Origin: Vitis vinifera
Lineage: Eukaryota; Streptophyta; Magnoliopsida; Vitales; Vitaceae
Direction of reading: 5' to 3'
Assembly (NCBI RefSeq): GCF_030704535.1
Contig: NC_081823.1
Coordinates: 6,082,501 to 6,146,500, forward strand
Length of the DNA: 64,000 nucleotides
The notes beneath the pieces are model-generated. The model searched no databases. It had not been told where the DNA came from and was given only the letters and a program-made list of their open reading frames with translations. Of this stretch, positions 1 to 11,065 are shown piece by piece. Both the position numbers and the translations under genes were made by a program. How positions within the stretch are numbered: the first letter of the stretch is position 1; every line of letters begins with the position of its first letter.

Positions 1-2
1 TA

Positions 3-120
3 AGGTTTGATGGACAAGCTTTCAAAGTTCCTTTTATCAATATTGAGAACAAGGAAGGTGTTATAGCTGGTAGACTCTATATAGATCAGTGTCATGGATG
101 TGAAAACTCAAGTTCCTAGT
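3..120 (+). other. Open frame entering from the left edge; possible 3' exon of an unknown gene
   Basis: One frame is open from base 3 to a TAG ending at 120 (about 38 residues: starts RFDGQAFKVPF, contains GRLYIDQCHGCE, ends ENSSS). Its composition looks protein-like, but the family is not recognised and the upstream part lies outside the window. It does not match the START-domain region expected just upstream of the HD-ZIP exons that follow, so it is either the end of another gene or chance. Low confidence. Confidence 0.2.
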
Positions 121-839
121 ATGGAATGACTTATTGACATTTCGGTAAGAATGAACCGATCAATCACATCTAATGTACAGAAGAAAATGTATGGAACTTT
201 TTGCGAGGATATTTATGTTTTAATGCTTTAACATGTTTATAGCAAAAACATTCACCCAATAGAACCGATCGATAACCTTTTAAGCTTGGAATTAAATAGT
301 GGTTTGCTCTCAAGACAACACAACACATATTTTCATTTTGTTTGCAGAAACTGACTAGTTTTAGGCTTTTAGCTTTTGTTAATTTTGATATATGCACCTT
401 GGTCTATATCCATATCTCAACTCTTCATGAATGATGATATGCTAATGTAGGATGCTATCCTTGATATTTACGATTTTATAACTTTCACCTTTCTTTACAA
501 AATCAATTTCACTGCTTATAGAGTTGGCTGGTTTGGCATGTGATACCAAAAGGCAGGAAGACAATTATTTCCTTGTGGTTTTCTAGTTTAAGAGTTGATT
601 ACATTCTCATCTGAAAAGAAAAAACAAAAAACCAACTTAAACAAGATGTGTAGATGTGATTGAATGTCTACCATATATATATACACACAGACACTGTTGG
701 ATTTGAGTGGCTTGAATACTTTAAATTTGTTTTAATTACCACAGCATATATTGATGTTTTTTCCTTTACATATGTTTGAAAAATGGCACGTTTTCCATGA
801 GATATTGTTACTTATCATAACCAGCTTCTTGATTTACAG

Positions 840-1411
840 TGGGACATTCTTACACATGGGCATATTGTCCAACAAACGAGATCCATCTCAAATGGTTGTG
901 TTCCAGGAAATCGTGTGTCTGTCCTGGAAGTGAAGGTGAGTTGCAGATATATATGCTTTTGCTTACTCATTTTAAAATCTGGAGTTTCTTTCCTTTCTCT
1001 CTTTCTTTTCCATTGTCTCACAGTTTAACAAAATTCATGGCTTGATGGATAAATATGCAGTCTGCAGAAGATCCAGATAGGACTATTAAGACCCTTCTTC
1101 AAGAGAGCTTCACAACTTCTGATAGCTCTTATGTAACATTTACCCCTGTTGAAGCTTCTTCCTTCAGTATGACCTTAAATGGAGGAGACCCGGACAATGT
1201 GCCTGTCATGCCCTCAGGGTTTTCTATCTCGCCTGATGGGCCAACTGGAGATGAAGGAAGTCTGGTGACGATAGTGTTTCAAATCTTGGATGGTACAGCA
1301 TCGCCTATGCATTTCCCTTCACATTCAGTGGGTACCATGTATAAGCTCATCACAGAGACTGCCAAATCTATCACAGCTGGGACTGTTGATCCAGATAACA
1401 TGGGCAGATGA
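840..1411 (+). CDS. HD-ZIP class IV (START-domain) transcription factor, last two exons only
   Basis: Two exons join in frame: 840-935 (acceptor ...ttacag, donor gtgag) and 1061-1411 (acceptor ...atgcag, stop TGA). The first begins WDILTHGHIVQQ and contains NGCVPGNRVSVLEVK; the second contains LNGGDPDNVPVMPSGFSI and GDEGSLVTIVFQIL. This is the conserved end of class IV homeodomain-leucine zipper proteins, after the START lipid-binding domain (family pattern EWDILSNGG...GNCVSLL...PSGFAI.PDG...GSLLTVAFQIL). Such proteins are nuclear regulators, many acting in the epidermis. The homeodomain, zipper and most of START are not visible. The exon normally just before WDIL (pattern FDFLRDE) was not found in 1-838, so upstream exons lie beyond a long intron or are missing. 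The C-terminus after FQIL is divergent and ends DPDNMGR. It could be a live gene's 3' end or a fragment. Confidence 0.72.
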
Positions 1412-1759
1412 TATGGGAGATTGAGTTTAGAAAGTTAAATTTGTAAGTCCTCACTAAACTTCTTTTAACATTTATAAGTAATATGGCTTGCAATATATGG
1501 GGATCATCTAAAGTTCTTTAGGGCTTTTAGGTTAGGGCTGCTAGGGTTTTGTTGAAAATATTTTGCTTTAGTTTCTCAAATTTCCAACCTATTCAGTTTG
1601 TTTGTAGAGAATGCACATAGATCTTGGGCACTTCAAGCATAGAATGTCAGAAAATTTTCAGTACAAACTAGGGTTCTAGTTGAACAGAAAAATATTGTTG
1701 AGTTTGTTAAATGTTTAATCAAGTATTTGAAATGACTCAGTTTTATTATGGGAAATTAA

Positions 1760-1879
1760 GAGCTCGTTTGGTAGTGATTTTAGAAAGCGTTTTTAATATT
1801 TTTAATACTTAAAAATTTTTTATCATTCAAATGTTAGAAATGTTAAAAACGCTTTCTAAAATCACTCCCAAACATACTC
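1760..1879. mobile_element. Tourist-like MITE (120 bp), copy 1
   Basis: The ends form long inverted repeats: left begins GAGCTCGTTTGG, right ends CCAAACATACTC, and the inner arms TAGAAAGCGTTTTTA / TAAAAACGCTTTCTA are perfect. TAA sits directly on both sides (1757-1759 and 1880-1882). A TAA target duplication and ends of this kind fit PIF/Harbinger-derived Tourist MITEs. A second member lies at 46827-46945. Confidence 0.8.
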
Positions 1880-2024
1880 TAAGTTCTGTTGCTATTCTCG
1901 ACTTCTTCATGTTCTTAAGGGCCAAGTGATTTTCTATCTTCTACTTATAGTATAGAGATACACTACACAATAGTATAGATGTTTTCTTAACTATAGTTCA
2001 ATATCATCAATTTTCCACTTGCAG

Positions 2025-2108
2025 ATGTTGTAGCATTAGTGAGGAGGAAATCAAATGAGAAAGGGAAAAGGGAAGAACATGAAGGAACTTATGGAAAACT
2101 GTAAAGCT
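2025..2108 (+). other. Possible short terminal exon
   Basis: After a good acceptor (ccacttgcag) an open frame starts DVVALVRRKSNEKGKREE and stops at TAA near 2104-2106. It could be an alternative last exon of the HD-ZIP gene or of another transcript. No family is recognised. The longer open frame at 2055-2399 in another frame has no visible domain and is not supported as a gene. Confidence 0.15.
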
Positions 2109-2519
2109 ATGTTGTTACTTGAAGTCATTTTCTCCTGGTTGTATGTATCTTCTTTGCATGTATATATAGTTTTTTCAAGTGCAATATTGTGTATTTTGTA
2201 CATGGAACCTAGCTACCTGGAGTTTCCAATGAAATATTATAAAGAATTGGGGCTTCTTCTCTGCGGGTTTTTCTTAATTACAGGCGATCTTCTTCTTCTT
2301 TTTCAGCTGCTTTCATGCTATTTCCAAGCTGTTGCATACCTGGGAACATTCCTAAGATTTTTGTGTGACTTCTATAGAGATAGAAAGAAAGATGCATGAA
2401 TGACAAGTCATAGTACTTTGATGAGGATGTCAATGATCTAATTATACATGGAAACATGAGCAACTTGAAGTGAACTATTGGTAACTTTTTCTTGAACAAA
2501 ATGATAGCCAAAAACAATT

Positions 2520-3060
2520 AATGTGCGTCATCCAAGAATGAAAGATCGGGTTGGCACATAGACATGTGGCACCAGAATTATCACAAAGGAGGCAAGGAGG
2601 TTGACTAAGAGAAATATGCAACTCAAGAAGAAGTTAAATTAAACCACACAAGAGAGCTCTCCAACCATAGAAAAGCAACCATTCTTTACTTCTTAGAACA
2701 GACTAAAATAAAAAATTCCACCAAGGAAAAGAACGTAGGTTGAGATGTAGGTGAAATCGTCACAATTGCCCATCTAGTCAACATCGGAGTAAGTATAAGA
2801 CAAAGTGGTTGAGAGCACCGTAGGAAAAGACCATGAATCATGGTATGATTGAGATAACAAAGCAAGCACTTGGCACTTGTCTAATGATTTTGAGTGGGTG
2901 AATGCATGAATTGAGCTAGTTTTTTTAATAGCATAAGCAACATCCAGCTAAGTGAGTGACAAATACGTACTGGAGACCACCAAGAAGATTATAGATTGAG
3001 AGGCATCTATGAGTGAGGAACCAACTTTGAGGAAAAGCCATGTGGTAGTGCTTAGGGTTG
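2520..3060 (-). mobile_element. Decayed Ty1-copia fragment (antisense)
   Basis: The plus strand resembles, by eye, the reverse complement of the 3' pol (reverse transcriptase/RNase H) region of plant copia elements; the phrases around 2560-2680, 2740-2800 and 2935-3010 are typical. No open frame survives and no LTRs were identified. Inference from recalled pattern only. Confidence 0.4.
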
Positions 3061-4800
3061 TTGATAAAAAATCTTTGTTGTAATTAAAATATTAAAGTCT
3101 AATACATGATAATCTTCACAAAAATAATTAGAGATAAAGTTTTTGCAACTTTATAGTATTTCAGGTTGTTGTCCTTTAGGATCAACTCTAATGTATTTGT
3201 TTGTTTTTAGATTAAAATGACTAATTATTTGGTAAAGTTAATGAAACCTAAATTTGAAATAAATAAAAGTAAAATATGGATGGTAAAATGTTTGACAAAA
3301 TTAAACAAAATGAAAATAAAATAAAAGAAACCATCTACAAAGATCACAAGTTTGATTTTGAATCCATTGAGAGAACGTGATATTTTTGCTACTTTAGGGA
3401 TCAAAGAGTCTATCGAAGATTAAATTGTATCTTAAGATTAAACTAAATCTTAAGATCAATTTAAGTTTAGAATTCTAACTTGTAAAATTTAATTTGGATC
3501 TCAAAAATATTTTGAATCATCCCTAATCTTTATTTCTCGTTTTGACATTCAAGCCCTACATTAATCATTAAGTTTTATCTCAATCTCATGTATGATCAAT
3601 CAAAACGAGTTAACCAATGATCAAGAGGCGATTAAGCATCGTTAGAACCAAGTTAAGCATTGATCATCCCTTAATAGAGAGGAACTATGCAGATAATACC
3701 TTCAATCATAATGAAAAAGAAAAATTAGAGTTTAGATTTAGAATTTGGTGTCCCTCCACACATTCCTCATATGGTTTCTCCATCTCCCTTGTTTCTTTCT
3801 TTGGATCACATAAAACTAGCTAAACATAGTGGTCCTCACAACCCATGTATGATTGCCAAGAAAATAGAATGGAAAATAATAGAAAATAAAGGAAAACCTA
3901 AAACTTTATTGAAGAATTTTTAGAGGAGAGATCAATCTCTCTTCCTTCATTCCATCTCTTCAAAACTTGGGACTAAGAAAGTTTATATAGTAAATTCAAT
4001 AACTTAACATGTGGCACACTTCCATTGGCCACTTATTCCAAAGAAAAGTCATAAACAACCTACAAGACTCAAAATATTAATTAATGAGTATCATACTTTT
4101 TGAATTAGATGGAGGCACTTAGAGCTCATTTCAATGTGTTTTGGAGCTCAAAACTCAATCATTAGTAGTTGAGTTCAAAATTAGAGTGAGTTTGAAATCA
4201 ATTTCGAACTTATAAGTACCAAAACTAAATCAGCTCAAAATTGAATGGGTGAATTCAAAATTCCAACCCATTTCAAACTCACCCATTGCCTATGCTGATT
4301 TTCCATGTATTCGAGTTTGGAAATAGGTGTTTCAACTTTCTTGTTCAAATAGGTACAAAAATTCAAAGTAAGCCTCTACCAAAAATATCCTTGCATTCCT
4401 TTCAGTTTTAAACAACTAAAAACCATCAAACTTAGTTGTTCAATTTTAAACTCACCATCCCTTTATGCTAATTTTGGTTTCAAATGACAAATTTTTCTTC
4501 TTTTAGCTTTGATTTGCAAACCATTTGAACTGTTGGATTTTTTACTTCTTGAGCTGCAAAATCATGTGTACCATGCCTTAAAATAATGTTGGGAAGTGCT
4601 TCAAGATTTATTGCAAATTTAGGGTATGTTTTATTGCCAGGTTTTGAGTTCCAAAATTTCAGGTGAACTTAACTGCATTTTGCTTCAAACCTCATCCGTT
4701 CTGGTTGGTTGACCTCTATCACAATCCATTGCTAAGAACTCCAAATTGCTTCATTCCTTGGTTGTGAATCATGTAAGGTGCATGCATCTATTCTTAGGGC
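3061..4800. other. AT-rich spacer, no gene seen
   Basis: No coding exon, RNA gene or complete element was recognised. 4120-4320 contains several short diverged repeats of a phrase like 'gctcaaaat' / 'ttcaaactcac', suggesting an old decayed repeat. Confidence 0.5.
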
Positions 4801-5830
4801 TCTTTAGTTCTAATGCTATGGAAAAACATGGTGTCAAAAACTAATTAATATGATTAGATTTAGAGAATATTGAAATCATACTTGCGATATGGATGTTCTT
4901 AGATCAGTCCACTCCGATGAAGTCCTCAAAAATGTTGTAGAGTTAGTCTACCTAGTGTCATTCCACTTAATCTCTCCTCACACAGATCCAGACACGAGAA
5001 AAGTGTGGGCTTTTCTTTTCTTCCTTGAGGAAGGTTACGATTTCTTTTTGGTGGCTCTTTGAAAAATGATAAGCAAAAGTCTGAAACTATAACCCCTAAA
5101 GGGGTATTTATAGGGCTCTTTGTGAGTTTAAATGACTTAAGTCCAAATTAAACTTGGGTCACCTAATCAAACCCACCTAGGTTCTAATTAATCATTTTAC
5201 CCTATTAGGTTTCAATTAAATAATTAGCTTAGTCCACAAAGATAATTCGATCTAGTGCAACCCTGTGCTTTTGCCAAAATGGCCTTATGCACACTTATGA
5301 ACCTAAAGCCTAAATCCCTTAAATAAAATGTGTCTCCATGAATTAGGAGCTTAAGTAGGGACATTGAGACCTGTAGGAAAATATTGGTTACCTTAGAGTC
5401 TAATTCTGAAGTTGGTTCAACACTCCACTAAAGAGAATGAACTCCACTTCAATATCTTATGAAATTACAACAAGACGAAACTCGGGTCCGTGACCTACTA
5501 TCCATTACACCTCATGAATTGGTATTCATAATCTAACAAGATTGTGCTATCAACCTATCAAGATTACCTATTCAATTCTTGAATTACATATTCTCCTATT
5601 ATGTGAACTCTACCACCAAGGAGCATATGTCAAATTCCATTAAATGAATTGTTATGACTATAGTTCTTCTAATCACGTGTCCTTTGGATCACCTAAGGGG
5701 ATACACTGTTTCTATCTCATGAAATATCATGGTGCTTCTATTGAGAATACATATTGTCACTAGCCTCAATCATTAGTAACCTAATTTGTAGGGATATATA
5801 ACCATATTTTAAACTTCCTGGGGGATTGTT
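4800..5830 (-). mobile_element. LTR-retrotransposon-derived block (probable LTR or LTR plus leader)
   Basis: Read on the minus strand the block has a clear core promoter: CCTATAAATA at 5105-5114, followed by a leader-like stretch. At the right edge, ggggat then tgttgaaag at 5821-5834 looks like an LTR boundary. There is no coding sequence and no second LTR was found, so this may be a solo LTR or a piece of a non-autonomous element. Orientation and limits are uncertain. Confidence 0.4.
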
Positions 5831-6974
5831 GAAAGAAAATTTAAAATTTTAATTATTTTTAAATGGAATAAAAATATTTTATACAAATTTGTTTGTTAAG
5901 GCAACATTTCTTTATTTGTAATTGATAACCTTAAATATTTTCAACCATTATGTTTAAAGTATGAGCTTTAATGGGAATTATCTATTATATTTATAACATT
6001 GTCTTCTCATGTCTACCTTTAAATGGGAAGTCTACCTTACACCTATTGTAGTGACTAGGAAAAATTTTGTTAACTCACTCAAACTTAAGATTTTTTTTTC
6101 TAATTGTTTTATTATTTTCTTAATGAGATATGAACGGTTTAATCATCTTCCTATAAAGTGCTCATATGGAAGACATTGCTAAGAGCTATTGGGGTCGCAT
6201 TTTGGAGCAACTATCAACCGTTGATATCTAATCATTGGAAGACGATAGTAGCTTTAAGACAATGTGTCTATACATACCTCTCCAAATCAGGCCAACTTTT
6301 TCTTATATTTTTTTAATTTGTTTATTTTAGTATTGATCAATTTTAAATTTATGTGAATTTATCTATTTTCTATATTTTCATTGTGAGTATAAAGTATTTA
6401 TAACATTTTGGACCAATCCCATTAATAAGTGTGAATAATGAGATTTTCAGTTTTTTTTTTTTTTATAGGAATGCCAATAAGGGCAAGTTCATTTACTAGT
6501 CCCCCAATTTTGGCGAGATAAACACTAGTTGATTGAGAACTATGAGTCACAAGAGTGAGTTGCTTAGTCAAGCACATCATTCTTGAGGAGACATTAACAT
6601 AGAGCTAGCTTTGAGACTCATTACCATGCTTCAACCAGTATGATGGAGGAAAAGACTAGTAGGATTACTTGAAGTATAAGAGATGAGATGATACCATTTA
6701 ATAAAAGCTTGTCTTGTCACTTCCAAAAGAGATGTTTTGGATTTGGAACAAATTTCCCCATTAACCACATTATACTCTAATGGGCAACAGTTATATCCAT
6801 CCATAAACCTTAAGCAAATCATACACAAAGAAAAGAACATCAAAATGGGTAATTGGAAGGAAATAGTTTCACAAAAAGTTAAACATAGTTAATAGCAATG
6901 AGATTATTTTGTGTTGGAGTATTTGTGACAAAGGTTTGATTATAAGAGAAAGTAACAATTTTGTCAACCTTGGC
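5831..6974. other. AT-rich spacer, no gene seen
   Basis: Short homopolymers and AT runs only. The 70-residue open frame near 6631-6843 has no recognisable domain or splice context and is treated as chance. Confidence 0.5.
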
Positions 6975-7122
6975 GGTAAAGACCCGCTCTCAACTATGTA
7001 GATATTGTCTGCTTTAAGCTTAAATGACCCTCATGGCTTTAAAACACGTTTACAAATTTAAGAGGAGTTCATACATATATAGCTTAAAAAACTTTTTCTT
7101 TTATTCAATGTGAGATATCACA
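6975..7122 (+). repeat. Dispersed ~145-bp LTR/TRIM-like repeat, copy 1 of 4
   Basis: It shares ordered blocks with three other places in the window: 'gtagatattgtc', a 'ggctttaaaacacgttta' block, 'gttcatacatatata', and a closing 'gatgtgggatatcaca'-like block (here 'aatgtgagatatcaca'). The TATA-like block followed by the closing motif resembles a small LTR or TRIM unit. The family name is not assigned. Confidence 0.6.
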
Positions 7123-7181
7123 ATCAACTCCTATGTAAACACAACATTCTTATTGTGTCCCATTGGATTATAAAGTTAAAC

Positions 7182-8349
7182 CATGGTTTTAAAAACCGGA
7201 TCGGACCTGCCAGTCCGACTGCTGGTCCGATTACTGGTCGATCATGAATCCGGTCTAGTCCAATCAATTGGCTCAGAAATAGGTTGAATCGGAATCAGAC
7301 CGGTTGAACAGATAGTCCGACCAACGAATAGGATGAATCGATCGATTCCATCTAAACCGGATGGTTCAATTAATTTTTTTTAAAAAAATTTATAGTATCA
7401 AAATGATGTCATTTTGATGCTTCTAACATCAAAACGATGTTGTTTTGGAGGATATAAAAACTCCAAACCCCTCCTCCTCCATTTGAACTTCGGTGAAGAA
7501 GCTGCCACCCCCTCAACACATCCTGACACCCACGCCAACTCCCACCGGCGGTCTCCTCGGCCAATACACCGCCTACCCGCTCGATCAGCCGCCTCGGCGC
7601 AGAACCCACTACAACCATCCCCTCCTTTCTTCTTCCATCGCGTTGTTTCCGTTTCAACCATCCCCCAATTCTTCTTCCCTTGTAGATCCCCCTATTGCAA
7701 AGCCCCCTCCCGGTGGTCAAAGCGTCCCCTCATCCCTCCCCTTTCTTCTTCCCTCATAGATCCCCCCGCTGCAAAGCCCCCTCCCAACTGTTAAGGTTTA
7801 TAATTTGAGTGTATTTGCCTAGACATAAAATTGCAGGACCTACCACCAAAACGGGTTTTTGCTAACTTTGTTCTTTGCAATTTGATGCTACATTTGGTGA
7901 TCATGAACTTCCTAGGTTAAATTTTAGGAGGAATACCTGCTCCAATCTTGACAATGAGTGTTATATGAATAGTTATGTGACTATTTTTCTTAGGGCATGT
8001 AATATGGAGATCACCATTTTACAATTGTTGACCTGTTGGAATTTTTGAGGTTTTTTTTTTTTACTCGGATTTAGTAGTCATACTTATCTATTATATTAAA
8101 CAAATGAATTGGAGTATCATTGCTCAAAAATAAATATTAAAATTTTAAATTTTAAATTAAAATTATGATTTTAATTTAAATTTCTAATTTGAAACTAATT
8201 TTCTAATTTTTAAATAAAAATTTAATTTTTAAATAATATATCAATTATTATTTTTATTTTTATAATTATTTTATATTTTAATAATTTATAAATTGTATAT
8301 TTATGACATCATCGGTTTGACCGTTGGTGTCCGGTTCTAAAAACATTGG
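7182..8349. mobile_element. Non-autonomous TIR DNA transposon, ~1.17 kb
   Basis: The left end (catggttttaaaaaccgg) is an imperfect inverted repeat of the right end (ccggttctaaaaacattgg). Both are flanked by GTTAAAC (7175-7181 and 8350-8356), a probable target duplication that may extend by a base or so. Inside the left end are runs of 'ccggtc/gtccga' words; 7480-7790 is an unusually GC-rich, proline-codon-rich insert; the right third is very AT-rich. No transposase is visible. Class (hAT or Mutator-like) is not settled. Confidence 0.65.
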
Positions 8350-8423
8350 GTTAAACAGACAGACACTCCTTATGGGGCCAAATAAACCCTCACAGTGAAG
8401 TCAATGATCAGTTCTAATACTAT

Positions 8424-8564
8424 TTGTAACAACCTGGTTCCAACCATATAGATATTATTCACTTTTAGACTCTTAGGACTTTAAAACGCGTTTATAAGGT
8501 TAAGAAGAGTTCATATATATATAACACTAAGAACATTTTCTCTTATTCGATGTGGGATATCATA
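8424..8564 (+). repeat. Dispersed ~145-bp LTR/TRIM-like repeat, copy 2 of 4
   Basis: Begins 'tgtaacaacctgg', carries 'atagatattattc', 'gactttaaaacgcgttta', 'gttcatatatatataacac' and ends 'cgatgtgggatatcata'. Same order and spacing as the copies at 6975, 36228 and 39489. Confidence 0.65.
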
Positions 8565-9554
8565 TTGGTAATAATTTGAAAGAAAAAGGCATCACTGGAG
8601 TTTGAATAAAAAAACTTATGAAAGCATAATTTTGGTCTAATACCATATGGAGATAGAAGAATGATGAATTAAAAGATATATTCTATTACTCCTTATTTAA
8701 AACTTTATACAAGAACATATTGTGAGTTATATAAGGAAAAGAAGATATTCATGTTAAGAAATTATAATAACAAATATTTATATGGAAAAATCATCCTACA
8801 ATTAGGTATTGACATTTTATTGCCCTTAAAGGGTGGAATCATTAATTAGAGGGATTTCTATCCATTAACTTCATTAGCAGTGACTATAAAAATTAATAAA
8901 TATGCAAATTGGTATTGATGGAGTGGTTCGATTTGGGTTTTTTTTTAAATCACATAAATTGACCAAAGAAAATGAAGATTTTGGATAAAACATTAGTAAA
9001 TGATAAAACAATCAATAATACATATGGGAAATGTTAAATGTCACTACTGTTGTACAATTTGTTCATGCATAAAAAGTTAGCAGTGCTCCCAACTATTTTG
9101 TGGTTTAGGTTATGCAACAAACACCTTCTGCTTGGCCGAGGAAAACCTACAAAACAAAGGATGCCCGAGGAGGGTCTCGGGGATCTCTCTCCAATGGCTC
9201 AGTCAGTATTCGTTTCATAGAAGAAAAAGATCAGGGAGAGAAGAAGCCCCTCACCTGTCTAGGGTTGTTTTCTTTTATAGCCAGAATGCTCCCCAGTCTA
9301 TGGGCACTTTACTTAGCATAGTGTGAGCCTGTAGGATGAAGTGGGCTTGGCCCAAATGCTGGATTGGGGGCCTGCTTTATTGCTGATGCACAGACCATGG
9401 GTTACAATTGGTCCCTAACAATGCCCATATTTTGTGTGGTTTTATTGTGCATCAAGAAAATATTGCATGACCTCTTTCATTTCTTATCTTGTAATGGAAT
9501 ATTTTAGTTAATATAAGGGAACACAATTTATTATCGTGAATGTCTGGACTAGTT

Positions 9555-9622
9555 TGGAGGAGACTCGAACTGACGACCATTAGAAAGTAAGCCAAAGGCC
9601 GGATCAACTGAGCTACCCCTCA
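9555..9622 (-). repeat. Degenerate tRNA-derived sequence (SINE-head-like)
   Basis: On the minus strand there is a good internal A box (TAGCTCAGTTGA, 9604-9615) and B box (GTTCGAGTCT, 9561-9570) at tRNA-like spacing. The T stem has only two or three pairs and the acceptor strands (TGAGGGG against CCAAACT) do not pair, so it is not a functional tRNA gene. A SINE head or tRNA pseudogene fits better. Confidence 0.5.
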
Positions 9623-9842
9623 AGATTGTGATGATAGAGGATATATTAAAGATCATCGTGTAAATCACATTTTAGTGTAGGGAAAAGTCATTGATTCCCC
9701 CGTACCTTTCATCTTTAAGTTGCCCCTTGATTGTGTTCATCCTCTCTCTGGCCTTGAACGGGCTCTATGGCCTTGAAGCTGGCACTATGGCTTTAAGTGG
9801 GCAGTAGGCCTTAAGTAGGCATTGTGGCCTTTGAGCGAGCAC

Positions 9843-9918
9843 TAGGGCTTTGAGTGGGCATTTCACCTTGGAAGTTAGATTAGGGCTTTGAGTGGGCATT
9901 TCACCTTGGAAGTTAGAT
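9843..9918. repeat. Perfect 38-bp tandem duplication within a decayed minisatellite
   Basis: 9843-9880 and 9881-9918 are identical (both start tagggctttgagtgggcatt). The surrounding 9750-9980 holds further diverged units of the form 'ggcctt.gag..ggca', so the duplication sits in an older short tandem array. Confidence 0.8.
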
Positions 9919-11065
9919 GACCTTCCTTGGATTTTTTATTGGGTAAATGACTTTAGGTGGGCATGTCGCCTTTGGAAGGTACACAATGCCCCTGGGGCTT
10001 TCGGCTAATGGGACATGGCAAACTTTGTTTTGGGATTCGTTCCTTGTATTTGTAAGTGCCCTGATGCAGCCCTTGGTATTTAAGCTTTGTCCTTCTCATG
10101 AGTGGTTCAGTAGACCTTCCCTGACCATGCTTAATTCATAATCAATTTCATGCTGCTTGGATGAGCATAATTGTGAAATTATTGCAAGAAATCATGATCT
10201 ATGTCTTTTGCTATTGGTAAGTATAAAATTCGAAAATTATTTTTAAAAATAATTTAATCATAATTTTTTTTTTTTATGAAATGGATATTTTTAATTATAT
10301 TGTTTTGAAAATAAAGGATTTTAAATTTTTTTTAAATATAATTTTAAAAATAGTTTTAGTGGTTTTTAGATTTTAAGTTTAACTTTTTTAATTCTTAATT
10401 AGTTTTATTATTTATTTTTTAATTATAATTGTATTTATAAGATAGAAAGTAAATTTTAATTTTAATTCTATACTTTGTTATAATTTTATTTAATACTTGT
10501 AAAATGTTTTCAATTTTTATAATGAAATATATAAAATTTTACTTTAATTAGTGATTCAAAAATTTTAATTTATATGATATTTATAATTAAAAAATATTTT
10601 TGACTTTGTATAATTTTTAAATATGTAAAATTAATAAATTTTATGAAATGAAAGTTTGGTTAATCTTAATTTTAATAATAATAAAACAATATTTTTGAAC
10701 TAACAATTTAATCAAGTAAAGGGTAATCAAGAAGAAGAAAAATATCTTAAAGAGAAGATCAATCAAAACCATTTACACTAGGTTTATTGCATTTGCATTA
10801 GTCTTTTAAAAGCACCTTATTTCATCTAATTATTCTAAATTGATTTTATCTTTACAAATTGGATGAACTCATGTTTGAGGAAAAACTTAAGTTTATATTT
10901 TATTAAAATAATCTTAAAAAGTTATTTAAAAGTAAAGAAGTTTGGCAACGGGACAGGTTTGGGACAAGGCACCCTATCCCATTCATGTTCCAATCAAATA
11001 ATATTTTCTCATCTCTATCCCAAACCTGACATGGACGGATTGATACATTCTTATCTCCATTTAAC

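Larger units (their letters stand above)
8565..11057. other. Repeat-rich spacer, no gene seen
   Basis: Contains a moderately GC-rich patch (9060-9420), a tRNA-like sequence (9555-9622), a tandem-repeat patch (9750-9930) and a very AT-rich stretch (10200-10850). Open frames at 9038-9326 and 9947-10141 show no domain and overlap one another in several frames, so they are not called. Confidence 0.5.

Noticed and set aside
2055-2399. 114-codon open frame with hydrophobic stretches
   Set aside because: Membrane-like look comes from T-rich sequence; a competing splice-consistent frame ends at about 2106, and no family is recognised.
7398-7794. Several overlapping open frames of 80-126 codons, proline- and serine-rich
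   Set aside because: They overlap in both strands and frames inside the GC-rich core of a TIR element; no domain or splice context.
9555-9622. Functional tRNA gene
   Set aside because: Acceptor and T stems do not pair.
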